Positions 37,210-46,587 of a stretch of DNA of 64,000 bases are shown here, piece after piece; positions within the stretch are counted from its first letter, which is position 1; the number at the start of each line of letters is the position of its first letter. This DNA is from Joostella atrarenae (GTDB lineage Bacteria; Bacteroidota; Bacteroidia; Flavobacteriales; Flavobacteriaceae), in the NCBI RefSeq assembly GCF_021764745.1, contig NZ_JAETXX010000010.1, positions 1 through 64,000 of the forward strand, read 5' to 3'. The notes under the pieces were generated by a model. The model had not been told where the DNA came from. It was given only the letters and a program-made list of their open reading frames with translations, and searched no databases. The position numbers and the translations under genes are program-made.

Positions 37210-37710
37210 TTACAGTTTTAACATAGCTTTATCATTCTGTTTTATCAGCATAAAACTTTTCTTATGGTCATTGATATTAATGTGTACTACATTTTGTTGT
37301 TCTGGATAAACATCAAATAAAACTTTACTTTCTACACTGATAGATTTTATTTTTTTAGATTTTATTTTCGGAATTTCAAGATAACATTTCATAACATCTA
37401 CATCGTATTCTTTTCCAATAAAATTCCAAGTAACTTCTTCTCCATTTATAGAGACAATAAACTTTTCATGAAGGTATTTTTCAATATAAGAATCTATATT
37501 TTTAAGTTCTTCTTTAGTTTTTAGTTGCGCATCGATCCCGTAGCGTTCTTTAAAGAGCTTTTCTAAGTCGTCTATAAAATAGCGCGATATCATCTGTATA
37601 GCTTGATCCTCTTCAGCGTAGTTTATATCTGTTACACTTAGATAAAACTTATGATAGATACCAAAACTAAGTAAAGGAAGGATTAATAAGAGAACTATAT
37701 ATTTTTTCAT
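37210..37710 (-). CDS. DUF6702-like exported protein
   Basis: 166 aa with an N-terminal signal or anchor (about 1-17). The opening HKFYLSVTDINYAEEDQAIQMI is the hallmark of the small family I know as DUF6702, which sits next to M1 peptidases in flavobacteria. The rest alternates strands and one helix (about 35-70), likely a periplasmic domain. Function unknown. It is 2 bp downstream of the CarboxypepD_reg-like gene and 63 bp upstream of the M1 peptidase gene, so all may be one transcript. Confidence 0.78.
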   Translation of the reverse strand: MKKYIVLLLILPLLSFGIYHKFYLSVTDINYAEEDQAIQMISRYFIDDLEKLFKERYGIDAQLKTKEELKNIDSYIEKYLHEKFIVSINGEEVTWNFIGKEYDVDVMKCYLEIPKIKSKKIKSISVESKVLFDVYPEQQNVVHININDHKKSFMLIKQNDKAMLKL

Positions 37711-37712
37711 TT

Positions 37713-38507
37713 CTATTCTAATTCATTTAAAAGTCTAAAGTCATAACTTTTGGCTTTCATATATTCCAAAATGGTAAGTGCGTCTTTATCTTGAATTTCT
37801 TCAAAAATAGGGTCAACAGCACAAAAGTACATAAAGCGATCAATATAGTCTTCTGGAATTTCTAAATCTTTAACATAAAAGTCAACCTCAAAAATCTCTT
37901 TTGTATCTGCGGTCTTGGCATCTAGTTTCTGAAGTTTTATAAGTTTTTTTATTTTTTTAATCTTCCCATTTATAGTATTTAGGAGTAGATCTAGTGGACC
38001 GCTAGACGCAGTGTATAGCATTCTTTGCGCATGTGTTTTCTTTTTTACAGTAGCGTTTGGAAGGCCTAGTGATACAGAATTTATGGGGTTTTCTATTGGG
38101 TTGTTATTGATGTCTTTTGATAAATCTCCAGACAAACTATATGGAGTAATGGTTACTGAAGATAGTTCGTTTATTTTTTCTGAAAGTAGTACTTCTAAAA
38201 AATTACTTTCTAGTATTTCTTCCGTAACAGGAATTATTTTGATATTGTATTGAAGTGCTGAAAATACTAGAGTGTCTTTAGCACTCACATCGATTTCAAA
38301 AACTCCTTCATGATCGGTAATCGTTGAAATATTTGCTGTTTTATTAAGGATATAAATACCTTCGACCTCCGAATTAGAATTCGTGATTTTACCTTTCAAA
38401 CTCGTTTTAAAAATTTGTCCGGAAGCAATGCTACATGCAAAAAGGAAAATAAAGGATAGTTTATTCTTCAGAGGCTTTAAGGGTGTTAAAATCTTTGCTT
38501 TGGTCAA
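37713..38507 (-). CDS. CarboxypepD_reg-like exported protein (second of a tandem pair)
   Basis: 264 aa from a TTG start at 38507. A hydrophobic signal segment (LSFIFLFACSIASG) is followed by an Ig-like CarboxypepD_reg fold (SLKGKITNSNSEVEGIYILNK, then DHEGVFEIDV) and a helical C-terminal half. It is clearly a paralogue of the upstream gene: both share the repeat fold, a conserved ITEEIL/VTEEIL element and a similar C-terminus. No ATG is available. A CTG at 38471 would give a textbook signal peptide (MKNKLSFIF) and overlap the upstream stop by only 11 bp, so the true start is uncertain. Function unknown. Confidence 0.75.
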   Translation of the reverse strand: MTKAKILTPLKPLKNKLSFIFLFACSIASGQIFKTSLKGKITNSNSEVEGIYILNKTANISTITDHEGVFEIDVSAKDTLVFSALQYNIKIIPVTEEILESNFLEVLLSEKINELSSVTITPYSLSGDLSKDINNNPIENPINSVSLGLPNATVKKKTHAQRMLYTASSGPLDLLLNTINGKIKKIKKLIKLQKLDAKTADTKEIFEVDFYVKDLEIPEDYIDRFMYFCAVDPIFEEIQDKDALTILEYMKAKSYDFRLLNELE

Positions 38508-39210
38508 CTAAAAAATCGATGAGTTCAAATTCATGACTCCTTTTCATCAATGTCTGTGACGGAAGTTTGTCGTCTACATAAAATAGAAATTCATCAATCT
38601 GATCTTGTGGGATGTTTAAATCCATCACAAAAAACTCGTCATCATACACCTGTCTTAATACTTGGCTTGGTAGTAATACTTTCGACTGGTCCTGGTTTTT
38701 ATCTTTGTTAGAATTAAATAGTGCTTTGTAGATGTTTACAAAATTGATTCCATTTTTCATCCCTCTCTGGCTCACAGGAATTGCATAATTTGTTACCTCA
38801 GTAGATTTATCCGTATAATAATCTACTTGCTTAAATTCTTCATTCTTCAGTTCTATGTATGCCTGTCTGTCTTCTGGAGTTACAATTACTTGATCTAATT
38901 CTGTTATTTTCTCATTTACTTCAACTACTAAACGATTATTCTTTAGGATTTCTTCCGTAATTTCTACCGTTTTCATTTGGTAATTCATAGCTGTAAAAGC
39001 AAGCTTATCTCCATTTTTTACTCTTATTTCAAATTCCCCTTGCTCATTTGTAATAGTAGCTCTTTCAGTAGATATATTAATTACGTTTTCATTCGCAACA
39101 CTTGTATTTCTATAAAGTACTTTTCCTCTTAATAACGTAGTTGCTCCATCTTGAGAGAAGATAAAAATAGGACTTAAAACGAATAGAAGTAATAGTAATT
39201 GTTTTTGCAT
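38461..39210 (-). CDS. CarboxypepD_reg-like exported protein (first of a tandem pair)
   Basis: 249 aa from the ATG at 39210, which begins a good signal peptide (MQKQLLLLLFVLSP, cleavage after FSQ). An in-frame ATG 10 codons earlier is less likely. The Ig-like regulatory domain covers about residues 27-110 (LLRGKVLYRNTSVANENVIN, then NEQGEFEIRV), with a helical C-terminal region after it. The same domain serves as the N-terminal extension of TonB-dependent receptors, but no barrel is attached here. First gene of the leftward set that runs through its paralogue and the DUF6702-like gene to the M1 peptidase. Confidence 0.8.
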   Translation of the reverse strand: MQKQLLLLLFVLSPIFIFSQDGATTLLRGKVLYRNTSVANENVINISTERATITNEQGEFEIRVKNGDKLAFTAMNYQMKTVEITEEILKNNRLVVEVNEKITELDQVIVTPEDRQAYIELKNEEFKQVDYYTDKSTEVTNYAIPVSQRGMKNGINFVNIYKALFNSNKDKNQDQSKVLLPSQVLRQVYDDEFFVMDLNIPQDQIDEFLFYVDDKLPSQTLMKRSHEFELIDFLVDQSKDFNTLKASEE

Positions 39211-39409
39211 TAGTTTAGTTTTGTTAAGTAAATAAATCATATCCCGATGAAATATAAAAGAAAGTCGTGGTAATCTTTTGTTAAATCACGCTATATGTAT
39301 TAGTGTGAATTCTAGTCCGAAAATAACAGTTACAGAGATATTTTTAGATAATTAAAAAGGTTTATAAAAGTTCTTACATAAATTTACAAAAAATCTTCAA
39401 GCAAAAAAC

Positions 39410-40111
39410 ATGAAAAATTTACTTATAGCAAGTACTTCTACCGTGCATGGGAGCAGTTATTTAGAATATATTTTAAGCGACCTATCAGAATTCTTTAAAG
39501 ATATAGATGAGATTATTTTTATTCCGTATGCTCGCCCAGGGGGAATTTCTCATGATGAATATACGGCGGTAGCCCAGAAGGGATTTGCTACAATAGGTAA
39601 AAAAATTATAGGACTTCATACCTTTTCTAATCCAGTTGAAGCTCTAAAGGAAGCAAAAGCAGTATTTACAGGGGGAGGTAATACATTCTTATTAGTAACT
39701 CAGCTTTATAAAAATGATGTAATGGCAGTTTTAAGAGCGCGTATTTTTGAAGGGATGCATTATTTTGGAACCAGTGCAGGAGCTAATATAACTGGGCTAA
39801 CGATGCAAACTACCAACGATATGCCTATTATTTATCCTCCGAGTTTTAAGACTTTAGGAGCGGTACCTTTTAATATAAATCCGCATTATTTAGATCCTGA
39901 TACCAAGAGCACTCATAAAGGGGAAACTCGAGAAACTAGAATTAAAGAATTTCATACAATTAATACGCAACCTGTAATTGGCCTCCGAGAAGGGAGTTGG
40001 TTGGAAGTAAAAGATGAACGTATTTATTTGAGAGGGACATTGCAAGCTAGAATCTTTGAGCAAGGCAAAGAGCCTTATGAAATAGCTAGTGGGAGCGAGG
40101 TGAAGTTTTAA
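39410..40111 (+). CDS. pepE: Peptidase E (alpha-aspartyl dipeptidase, S51 family)
   Basis: Cytoplasmic serine peptidase releasing N-terminal aspartate from dipeptides. The nucleophile elbow GTSAGA is near residue 123, and family motifs FIPYARPGG (about 37), FTGGGNTF (about 83) and INPHYLDP (about 160, with the catalytic His) are present. 233 aa, normal length, no signal peptide. It stands alone. A weak hairpin with T-run follows at about 40147-40168. Confidence 0.94.
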   Translation: MKNLLIASTSTVHGSSYLEYILSDLSEFFKDIDEIIFIPYARPGGISHDEYTAVAQKGFATIGKKIIGLHTFSNPVEALKEAKAVFTGGGNTFLLVTQLYKNDVMAVLRARIFEGMHYFGTSAGANITGLTMQTTNDMPIIYPPSFKTLGAVPFNINPHYLDPDTKSTHKGETRETRIKEFHTINTQPVIGLREGSWLEVKDERIYLRGTLQARIFEQGKEPYEIASGSEVKF

Positions 40112-40144
40112 AATACCATAAGAATGTATGTTTATTTTGTGTTT

Positions 40145-40170
40145 TTAGGGGAAAAACGCCCTTTTTTCGA
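40145..40170 (+). terminator. Weak terminator-like hairpin after pepE
   Basis: AGGG / CCCT stem with an AAAAACG-rich loop and six T. Stem is short. Confidence 0.4.
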
Positions 40171-40209
40171 AAATATACTAAATTTGATTCTTAAAATTTT
40201 CTTAATTCG

Positions 40210-40220
40210 TTTTTTTTTTT
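40210..40220. repeat. Homopolymer of eleven T
   Basis: Eleven consecutive T in the upstream region of the peptide-GLPGLI-barrel genes, 82 bp before the first start codon. The longest single-base run I noticed. Such tracts can slip in length. Confidence 0.7.
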
Positions 40221-40301
40221 AAGCTTGAGTAATTCATTAATAAAAGTGCACTTTATAGATGGTTTAATAATTATTTAATTAACCTTTTAAATTTAGAAAT
40301 T

Positions 40302-40487
40302 ATGAAAAAAGTATTTGGAATTTTGGCAGTAGTATTGTTTTCTAGTAGTAGTTTGAGTGCATCTGTTGTAATGCAAAGTACAGACTGTTGGGCTGTAGCA
40401 GAAGCGGCAGAAGCCGCATGTTCAGGAGGAGCACAAAATCATGTAGTTTTTGCAGCAGCATTCGATGCATGTTGGAGTCAGCAATAA
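40302..40487 (+). CDS. Small secreted Cys-containing peptide, unknown function
   Basis: 61 aa. A clear Sec signal peptide (MKK, hydrophobic core 4-13, Ser-rich, cleavage likely after Ala20) leaves about 41 residues. The mature part has three Cys (29, 40, 57) with Trp directly after the first and last (DCW at 28-30, DACW at 55-58). It has an Ala/Glu-rich helix-like stretch between Cys29 and Cys40, and an SGG turn. It resembles no family I can name. A separate ATG, a signal peptide and close linkage to the GLPGLI gene (63 bp downstream) and the barrel gene support it as real. Possible roles (exported peptide, toxin, carrier, ligand of the barrel) are speculation. Confidence 0.75.
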   Translation: MKKVFGILAVVLFSSSSLSASVVMQSTDCWAVAEAAEAACSGGAQNHVVFAAAFDACWSQQ

Positions 40488-40550
40488 ATCTTAACTTAGG
40501 TGCTCTTGATTTGTAATCTCATTAGCACCTAATTTTAATTAAATGAAGGA

Positions 40551-41285
40551 ATGAGGTTAAAGAATTATATTAATGTAGTACTCTTAATTTTTACATTTTC
40601 AATATATGGCCAACAAACACATGTTATTACTTATGGTGTTACATCAAATATAGATTTTGGGAAAATTAAGATAAATCAAGTAAAAGAAATGATGCTAGAG
40701 GTTGAAAATGAAATTTCAAACTATGAATTCGAATTGGTAGTTAATAAAAATCAATCTACTTTTAAGAAGAAAAAAAGTTTGGATAATGACTCTAATAATG
40801 AAAGAATATCTTTAATCGCTATAGCTATGTGCCATGCTGACCAACAATGGTATTTTGATGCCTCCAATAATATTCAATTATGTTATAGAGAGATTTTTGG
40901 TGAAAAATTCCTTATAAGTAATAACATTGAAGAGAGTCCATGGGTTTTAACAAACGAAACTAAAATAATTGGAGGTTACAAAGCATATAAGGCAAAAACA
41001 ACAAGAACCTTTATAGGCTCGAATGGTTTACAGGAAGGAGATGTGGAAGCGTGGTATACCCCAAAAATAGCAATGAACCATGGGCCTTTAGGCTTTGTAG
41101 GGCTTCCGGGCTTAATTATTGAGTTATCTATTCAAAATACAACTTTTCAATTGGCAGAAATTAAGAGTTTAAAGAAAGGGGAGATAGAACCACCTACACA
41201 GGGGATTAAGATTACGGAGACTGAATTTCTGAAAATGGCAGAAGATAAGGTTGCAGGGTTCAGAGAAAGTTACGGAAGAGATTAA
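40551..41285 (+). CDS. GLPGLI family protein
   Basis: 244 aa, exported (signal peptide with cleavage about Gly20/Gln21). The family-defining motif GLPGLI is at 184-189 inside GPLGFVGLPGLIIEL, preceded by the conserved EAWYTPKIAMNHGP. The family is found throughout Bacteroidota, often beside outer-membrane barrels, and its biochemical function is not known. Its stop overlaps the start of the following barrel gene (TAATG), so the two are translationally coupled. Confidence 0.92.
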   Translation: MRLKNYINVVLLIFTFSIYGQQTHVITYGVTSNIDFGKIKINQVKEMMLEVENEISNYEFELVVNKNQSTFKKKKSLDNDSNNERISLIAIAMCHADQQWYFDASNNIQLCYREIFGEKFLISNNIEESPWVLTNETKIIGGYKAYKAKTTRTFIGSNGLQEGDVEAWYTPKIAMNHGPLGFVGLPGLIIELSIQNTTFQLAEIKSLKKGEIEPPTQGIKITETEFLKMAEDKVAGFRESYGRD

Positions 41286-43981
41286 TGCAAAATAAGAATT
41301 ATTCTATTTTAAAATTTCATACAACCCTAATATTTTTGTTAGGGTTTTCTTTCGTGCTTTCAGCTCAAGAGATAAAAGTAAGTGGGTTTATAAAAGATAG
41401 TTTAAATGCTTTACCCAATGCCAATATCTTGGCAATTCCGTCAAGCGAAAATGTAAAAATGACTTTTGCTATAAGCAACCAAAATGGAGTTTATGAATTG
41501 ACATTACAAGCAAATGCTTCTTATGAATTACAAATTAGTTATTTGGGGTATCATCCTATTAAGTTTTCTGTAACTACTTCTGAAGAAAACATTATAAAAG
41601 ATTTTATATTAAAAGAAAGCGCAAACGAGCTTGATGAGGTAGTACTTAATTATAAGATACCCCTAGTAGTAAAAAAAGATACACTTCTATATTCCGTAGA
41701 GAGTTTTACAGACGGCAAAGAACGCAAGCTTAGAGAAGTACTGAAAAAACTACCAGGAGTGGAGGTTGATAAAGCGGGGAATGTTACTGTGCAGGGTAAA
41801 AAAGTAACTAAAGTATTGGTAGAAGGTAAAACGTTTTTTACTGGAGATAGTAAGTTGGCTGTAAACAATATACCAGCAGATGCGGTAGATAAAGTGGAAG
41901 TCCTCGATAATTACAGCGAGATACCGATGCTAAAAGGCTTGCAAGATTCCGATGAAATGGCAATGGATATAAAGCTAAAAGAAGATAAGAAAGACTTTAT
42001 TTTTGGGGATATAGAAGTAGGTGGAGGTATAAAAGATCGCTACGTAGTGCATCCTAATTTATTTTATTACAGTCCAAAAACAAATGTGAACGTAATAGGG
42101 GATTTTAATAATACGGGGGAGAAAAGCTTCACTTTTAAAGATTATATAGATTTTGAGGGTGGCTATGCAAGTCTAATGAGCGATAGTGGGGCTTCTTTTG
42201 ATCTTTATAACAGCGATTTTGCTAAGTATTTGAGTAATCAGGACTATAAAAGTAATACTAATAACTTTGGAGGTTTTAATATTAGGCAGTCATTCAGCGA
42301 TGTAACTGATGTTAATGCATATGTGATAGCATCGGATTCAAAAACAGAGACGCAAACAACGACCTTTAATGAGTATACGTCTGAAGAGGAGTTTTTAGAG
42401 GAAAGAAATAATCAAAACCGCATTGATAATTCTTTTTTGTTAGGGAAAGTAACATTAGATTATGAGCCTTCTTATGAAGAAGATTTAAAACTTAATAGTA
42501 CTATAAAATTATCTAAGAGTAATGCAGATGGAGCAATCACTACGGTAAATCCTTTTCAAAACAACGAAATAGCAACTAAGACAGCTATTGAAAGTATTGA
42601 TTTTACACAAGATATTAGTTATACACGAAAGTTAAGTAAAGATCACACGGGAACACTTCAATCTAACTTTAATTATAATGAAAGCACTCCAACAACTAAT
42701 TGGTTGACAAATCAAGAAATTCTTCAAGGAATATTGCCGTTAGAAAATGATTCTTTATACAATATCATTCAAAATAAAAACAGTCAACGGTTTAATTTCG
42801 ATGCTGCTGTGAAAGACTATTGGGTATTAAATAATTTCAATCATTTATATACCTCTTTAGGTATGAAATTTGAACGTAGCAATTTTTTCTCAGATGAATA
42901 TCAAAGAGTAAGTTCTGGAGAAGAAAATAGTTTTGTAGATAATAGTTTTGGGAATGATATTGATTTTAATTTTTCAGATGTTTTTATAGGAATGGAATAT
43001 AAATTCCAACGTGGAATATATATATTTAAACCTGCATTATATTATCATTTTTATAATTGGCAGACCTATCAAGTTGATAGTGAAAATAATTCAAAAGGAC
43101 TTTTATTGCCTCAGTTTACTTTTAAAGCTGAAATAAGGAATAGTGAAAAGGTGAATTTTAAGTATGGACTAAAAGCAAGTTTTCCATCGGCGAGTGAGTT
43201 AGCAGATAGAAATAGGTTAAGCAGTTTTAATTCTGTTTTTAGAGGGAATGCACTTTTACAAAATAGCCTTTATCACTCTTTCTCATTGAGTTATTATAAG
43301 TTTAGCTTATATAAAAATTTAATGATAAATGGGAGATTAGGGTATAATAGAAAGGAGAAATCATTTAAGAGTCAAACTATTTTAGACGGGATAGAACAAT
43401 ACTCTACATTGGTAATGTTTACGAATCCTGAGAATAATTTTACAGCAAATGGTAGAATTAGTAAAAAAATAAATAGTTTAAAATATACAATAAGGGCAAG
43501 TTATAGCTATAATGATTTTTATCAGCTAGTAAACGATATAACTACCCAAAATAACTCTGAACAGACTTCTTTTACAGCAAGTATAAATACATATTTTAAT
43601 AAGCACTGGCCAGAATTAAATGTGGGATACACAAAAGATTTTAATAATTATAAAACACCTAGCTTTAATACAGAGTTTACGAACGATGAATTCTTTGGAG
43701 AATTAGAATATGATTTTTTAAAGGATTTTAAATTTACTTTTGATTATTCTAGGGCTAAATACCAAAATAAAGAAGAGGACATAAAGAACATTTTTGATAT
43801 AGGAAATACTTCTTTGTATTATCAGAAAGAAGATAGTGCGTGGGGTTTTGAGATTAAGGCTACAAACTTATTTGATGTGCAGTACAAGCGAACAAACTCT
43901 TTTTCAGACTTCTTAATCTCAGATTCAAGAACGTTTATTCTTCCTAGAATGGTATTATTTAAAGTTAGCTATAAACTCTAA
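41285..43981 (+). CDS. Outer-membrane beta-barrel protein with CarboxypepD_reg-like and plug domains
   Basis: 898 aa. Signal peptide (to about Ala27), CarboxypepD_reg-like Ig domain (about 30-110: [17 protein letters not shown], then NQNGVYEL), then a TonB-receptor-like plug (about 118-230: [34 protein letters not shown], see residues 149-182). A long C-terminal barrel of the OMP_b-brl type ends [11 protein letters not shown] see no strong TonB box. This group resembles TonB-dependent receptors but import has not been shown for it. It overlaps the GLPGLI gene by 1 bp, and its last bases overlap the convergent rluF stop. Confidence 0.9.
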   Translation: MQNKNYSILKFHTTLIFLLGFSFVLSAQEIKVSGFIKDSLNALPNANILAIPSSENVKMTFAISNQNGVYELTLQANASYELQISYLGYHPIKFSVTTSEENIIKDFILKESANELDEVVLNYKIPLVVKKDTLLYSVESFTDGKERKLREVLKKLPGVEVDKAGNVTVQGKKVTKVLVEGKTFFTGDSKLAVNNIPADAVDKVEVLDNYSEIPMLKGLQDSDEMAMDIKLKEDKKDFIFGDIEVGGGIKDRYVVHPNLFYYSPKTNVNVIGDFNNTGEKSFTFKDYIDFEGGYASLMSDSGASFDLYNSDFAKYLSNQDYKSNTNNFGGFNIRQSFSDVTDVNAYVIASDSKTETQTTTFNEYTSEEEFLEERNNQNRIDNSFLLGKVTLDYEPSYEEDLKLNSTIKLSKSNADGAITTVNPFQNNEIATKTAIESIDFTQDISYTRKLSKDHTGTLQSNFNYNESTPTTNWLTNQEILQGILPLENDSLYNIIQNKNSQRFNFDAAVKDYWVLNNFNHLYTSLGMKFERSNFFSDEYQRVSSGEENSFVDNSFGNDIDFNFSDVFIGMEYKFQRGIYIFKPALYYHFYNWQTYQVDSENNSKGLLLPQFTFKAEIRNSEKVNFKYGLKASFPSASELADRNRLSSFNSVFRGNALLQNSLYHSFSLSYYKFSLYKNLMINGRLGYNRKEKSFKSQTILDGIEQYSTLVMFTNPENNFTANGRISKKINSLKYTIRASYSYNDFYQLVNDITTQNNSEQTSFTASINTYFNKHWPELNVGYTKDFNNYKTPSFNTEFTNDEFFGELEYDFLKDFKFTFDYSRAKYQNKEEDIKNIFDIGNTSLYYQKEDSAWGFEIKATNLFDVQYKRTNSFSDFLISDSRTFILPRMVLFKVSYKL

Positions 43982-44712
43982 TTAATCTGATTTGTTTTTG
44001 AAGAAGTAGCTACGAGCCTATTTATTTCGCTAAGCTCTTCTTTAGTAAGGTCTCTCCATTCTCCAACGGGAATATCCAACGATACATTCATAATGCGAGT
44101 ACGCTTTAAAGCAGTTACATTATAGCCTAAAAACTCACACATTCTACGAATTTGTCGGTTTAATCCTTGTGTGAGGATGATTTTGAAGGTTTTGGAGTCT
44201 ATTTTTTCGACCTTACATTTTCTAGTAATCGTATCTAGAATCGGGATTCCATTTCCCATTCTTTTAATGAAGTCATCCGTTACTATTTTATCGACAGTAA
44301 CAATGTATTCTTTTTCGTGTTTATTTCTACCACGTAAAATTTTATTTACAATATCTCCATCATTAGTTAGGAAGATGAGTCCTTCACTAGGTTTATCTAA
44401 CCTCCCGATAGGAAATATGCGCTTTGGGTAGTTTATATAATCAATGATATTATCTTTTTCAACGCGGGTGTCGGTAGTGCAAACAATGCCGATAGGTTTA
44501 TGGAAAGCGATATATACAAAATCTTCTTTAGGTTCTGCAATAAGTTTACCGTCAACACGAATCTCATCATCAGCGCTAACTTTAGTTCCCATTTCTGGTA
44601 TGGATCCATTTACGGTAATACGTCGCTGTTGGATAAGTTTATCGGCAGCTCTACGAGAGCAGTAGCCTACTTCGCTTAAATACTTATTGATTCTTGTTAC
44701 TTCCTTTTCCAT
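43978..44712 (-). CDS. rluF: 23S rRNA pseudouridine synthase, RluF-like (RsuA family)
   Basis: Isomerises uridine to pseudouridine in 23S rRNA (position 2604 in E. coli for RluF). An S4 domain (about 3-55: [20 protein letters not shown]) binds RNA, and the catalytic Asp lies in [17 protein letters not shown] near residue 105. [18 protein letters not shown] near 194 is diagnostic of the RsuA/RluBEF group. Start at the ATG 44712 (244 aa). An in-frame codon further upstream at 44751 would run into the tRNA terminator. RluB or RluE specificity is possible, but the sequence of the Q-L-N-R-Q-I-R segment suits RluF. Confidence 0.9.
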   Translation of the reverse strand: MEKEVTRINKYLSEVGYCSRRAADKLIQQRRITVNGSIPEMGTKVSADDEIRVDGKLIAEPKEDFVYIAFHKPIGIVCTTDTRVEKDNIIDYINYPKRIFPIGRLDKPSEGLIFLTNDGDIVNKILRGRNKHEKEYIVTVDKIVTDDFIKRMGNGIPILDTITRKCKVEKIDSKTFKIILTQGLNRQIRRMCEFLGYNVTALKRTRIMNVSLDIPVGEWRDLTKEELSEINRLVATSSKTNQIN

Positions 44713-44738
44713 ATCCCTTAAAGGTACATATTTTCCAT

Positions 44739-44769
44739 AAAAAAAGCCCAACTTTTAAGTTAGGCTTTT
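44739..44769 (-). terminator. Terminator of tRNA-Gly
   Basis: On the minus strand, AAAGCCTAACTT / AAGTTGGGCTTT stem with one mismatch and a following run of T, immediately 3' of the tRNA. Confidence 0.8.
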
Positions 44770-44771
44770 AG

Positions 44772-44844
44772 AGCGAGAGACGAGGTTCGAACTCGCGACA
44801 TTCAGCTTGGAAGGCTGACGCTCTACCAACTGAGCTACTCTCGC
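44772..44844 (-). tRNA. tRNA-Gly (anticodon TCC)
   Basis: Complete cloverleaf of 73 nt. Acceptor GCGAGAG pairs with CTCTCGC, discriminator T. D-arm GCTC-AGTTGGTA-GAGC. Anticodon stem TCAGC/GCTGA with loop CTTCCAA (anticodon TCC). T-arm GCGAG-TTCGAAC-CTCGT. CCA is not encoded. It reads GGA codons and, by wobble, GGG. Confidence 0.96.
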
Positions 44845-45139
44845 ATTCGTGAGGGCAAATATAAAGAAACTCCTCTTTTCTATCCAAAGAAAATCGTGAT
44901 TTTTTTTAAAGAATATCAATTGTTTTTAATTATTTAAAAGATAAAATTAGTCAACTGCTTGTAGATTAAAATTATACGTCTAATGGGTTTTATCTGAATT
45001 TGGAATGAATACGTGCTGTTTTATGGATGCTTATCATTTTTCAGAAGAAAAAAATCTTTCCAATGCTATATATTGCTGATTATGTATTTTACATTTTAAA
45101 GAATAGCACTACCTTTAATAAGTTTTAAAATTAAAAATC
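44845..45139. other. Intergenic region between tRNA-Gly and GNAT genes
   Basis: About 295 bp of AT-rich DNA holding the upstream regions of the divergent tRNA and GNAT genes. A near-match to a -7 box (TACCTTTA at about 45109-45116) is the only signal I see. No coding sequence. Confidence 0.5.
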
Positions 45140-45427
45140 ATGGAATTTAATATTCAGCAAGAAGAATCGGCCAGTAAAGGTAGATTCTATATTGAAGAAG
45201 GTAATAAAACATTGGCAGAAATGACATATTCTGTGGCTGGTACAGATAAGATAATTATAGATCATACTGATGTGAGTGAAACACTAAGAGGACAGGGAGT
45301 AGGGCATAAGTTATTAGCTGCATTGGTGGAATATGTAAGAAGTAGAAACATAAAAGTGATTCCACTATGTCCGTTTGCAAAAGCACAGATCGAAAAGAAT
45401 AAGGAATATCACGACATACTCGTTTAA
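45140..45427 (+). CDS. Small GNAT-fold N-acetyltransferase (YjdJ/CG type)
   Basis: 95 aa, a minimal GNAT of the type with the acetyl-CoA loop LRGQGVGHKLLAALV (about 52-66) and the Cys-containing motif VIPLCPFA near 75-82. Human and Arabidopsis NATD1-like proteins share this short fold. Substrate unknown. The next GNAT gene begins 10 bp after it, so the pair is probably cotranscribed. Confidence 0.88.
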   Translation: MEFNIQQEESASKGRFYIEEGNKTLAEMTYSVAGTDKIIIDHTDVSETLRGQGVGHKLLAALVEYVRSRNIKVIPLCPFAKAQIEKNKEYHDILV

Positions 45428-45437
45428 ATAGATTAGT

Positions 45438-45875
45438 TTGTATACAGTAAGAGAAATTAGTTCGGCGGAAGCGCATACAGTACGCCATCCAGTTTTACGA
45501 GAAGGGAAACCTTTTGAATCTGCTATTTTTCCTGATGATGATTATGAGGATACTTTTCATGTAGGTGTAACTATTGATGGGAAACCAGTTGGTACAGTCA
45601 CTTTAATTAAAAAAGTGAATGCTATTTTTTCTGCTGATAATCAATACCAACTTCGTGGGATGGCAGTTTTACAGGATCAGCAGCGAAAAGGATTAGGGGT
45701 TTTATTGGTAAATAAAGCAGAGGAAATCATGCAAGAGCGTGGAGGGCGTTTTATTTGGCTCAATGCAAGAGAAATTGCAGTTCCCTTTTATAAGCAAATG
45801 GGGTACGAGATCTATGGAGATTCTTTTATAGTCCCTAAAGTAGGACTTCATTATTTAATGATTAAAGCTTTTTAG
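45438..45875 (+). CDS. GNAT family N-acetyltransferase
   Basis: 145 aa with the acetyl-CoA motif QQRKGLGVLLVNKAEE near residue 83 and AREIAVPFYKQMGYEIYGD near the C-terminus. The start is a TTG (45438). No ATG occurs before the conserved N-terminal segment VREISSAEAHTVRHPVLREG, which is too well formed to be upstream noise. Short gap after the previous GNAT. Substrate cannot be inferred. Confidence 0.88.
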   Translation: MYTVREISSAEAHTVRHPVLREGKPFESAIFPDDDYEDTFHVGVTIDGKPVGTVTLIKKVNAIFSADNQYQLRGMAVLQDQQRKGLGVLLVNKAEEIMQERGGRFIWLNAREIAVPFYKQMGYEIYGDSFIVPKVGLHYLMIKAF

Positions 45876-45922
45876 GAATTCCAAACCACTTCTATTGGTT
45901 AGTTTGCTTTCGTAAAAACCAT

Positions 45923-45930
45923 TATTTTTG
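45923..45930 (+). promoter_or_regulatory. Putative -7 box of the O-methyltransferase promoter
   Basis: TATTTTTG, 15 bp before the ATG at 45946. A TTTG lies about 17 bp upstream of it. The leader would be very short. Confidence 0.5.
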
Positions 45931-45945
45931 CAATAAAATTTAGCT

Positions 45946-46587
45946 ATGCATTTTTTATCAGACGATATAGAAGATTACGTTACCAAGCATTCTGAGAACG
46001 AACCTGCAGTTTTAAAAGAATTGGATAGGGAAACAAATTTAACAACCTTGCAGCCAAGAATGTTAAGTGGTCACTTCCAAGGTCGTTTCTTAAGTCTTTT
46101 ATCTAAAATGATATATCCTAAAGCAATTTTAGAGATAGGAACTTTTACAGGGTATTCTGCTATTTGTTTGGCGGAAGGAATGGCGAAAAATGGTACGCTA
46201 TATACGATAGATATCAATGAGGAGTTACACGATTTACAGCGTAAATATTTTGACAAAAGCGGTTTTGGTGATCAGATAAAGCAATACGTCGGAGATGCGT
46301 TGGAAATTATTCCTGAGCTGGATACTAAATTTGACCTTGTATTTATAGATGCAGATAAGCCAAATTATGTAAATTATTTTGATCTTATTATAGATAAGAT
46401 GAATCCTGGAGGTATAATTTTATCAGACAATGTATTATGGAGTGGAAAAGTGGTAGAGGAGCTCAAAAAGGGAGATAAAAGTACAGAGGCACTACTAGAA
46501 TACAACAAAAGACTAAAAGAAGACCCAAGAGTAGAAACGGTATTGCTGCCTATTAGAGACGGTCTTACCTTAAGCAGGGTTCTCTAA
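45946..46587 (+). CDS. O-methyltransferase, caffeoyl-CoA OMT (COMT-like) family
   Basis: 213 aa SAM- and divalent-metal-dependent methyltransferase. SAM loop LEIGTFTGYSAICLAEG (about 63-79), acidic LYTIDINEE (about 84-92), metal-binding FIDADKPNYVNYFD (about 132-145) and DNVLWSGKV (about 162-170) are all intact. Target probably a catechol-like small molecule, not determinable. Its 3' end overlaps the convergent PAP2 gene by 18 bp. Confidence 0.92.
   Translation: MHFLSDDIEDYVTKHSENEPAVLKELDRETNLTTLQPRMLSGHFQGRFLSLLSKMIYPKAILEIGTFTGYSAICLAEGMAKNGTLYTIDINEELHDLQRKYFDKSGFGDQIKQYVGDALEIIPELDTKFDLVFIDADKPNYVNYFDLIIDKMNPGGIILSDNVLWSGKVVEELKKGDKSTEALLEYNKRLKEDPRVETVLLPIRDGLTLSRVL

Noticed and set aside
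40302-40487. Peptide as a double-glycine-leader bacteriocin
   Set aside because: Its N-terminus is a Sec signal peptide with a hydrophobic core, and the GG pair at 42-43 lies in the mature region. There is no bacteriocin ABC exporter nearby.
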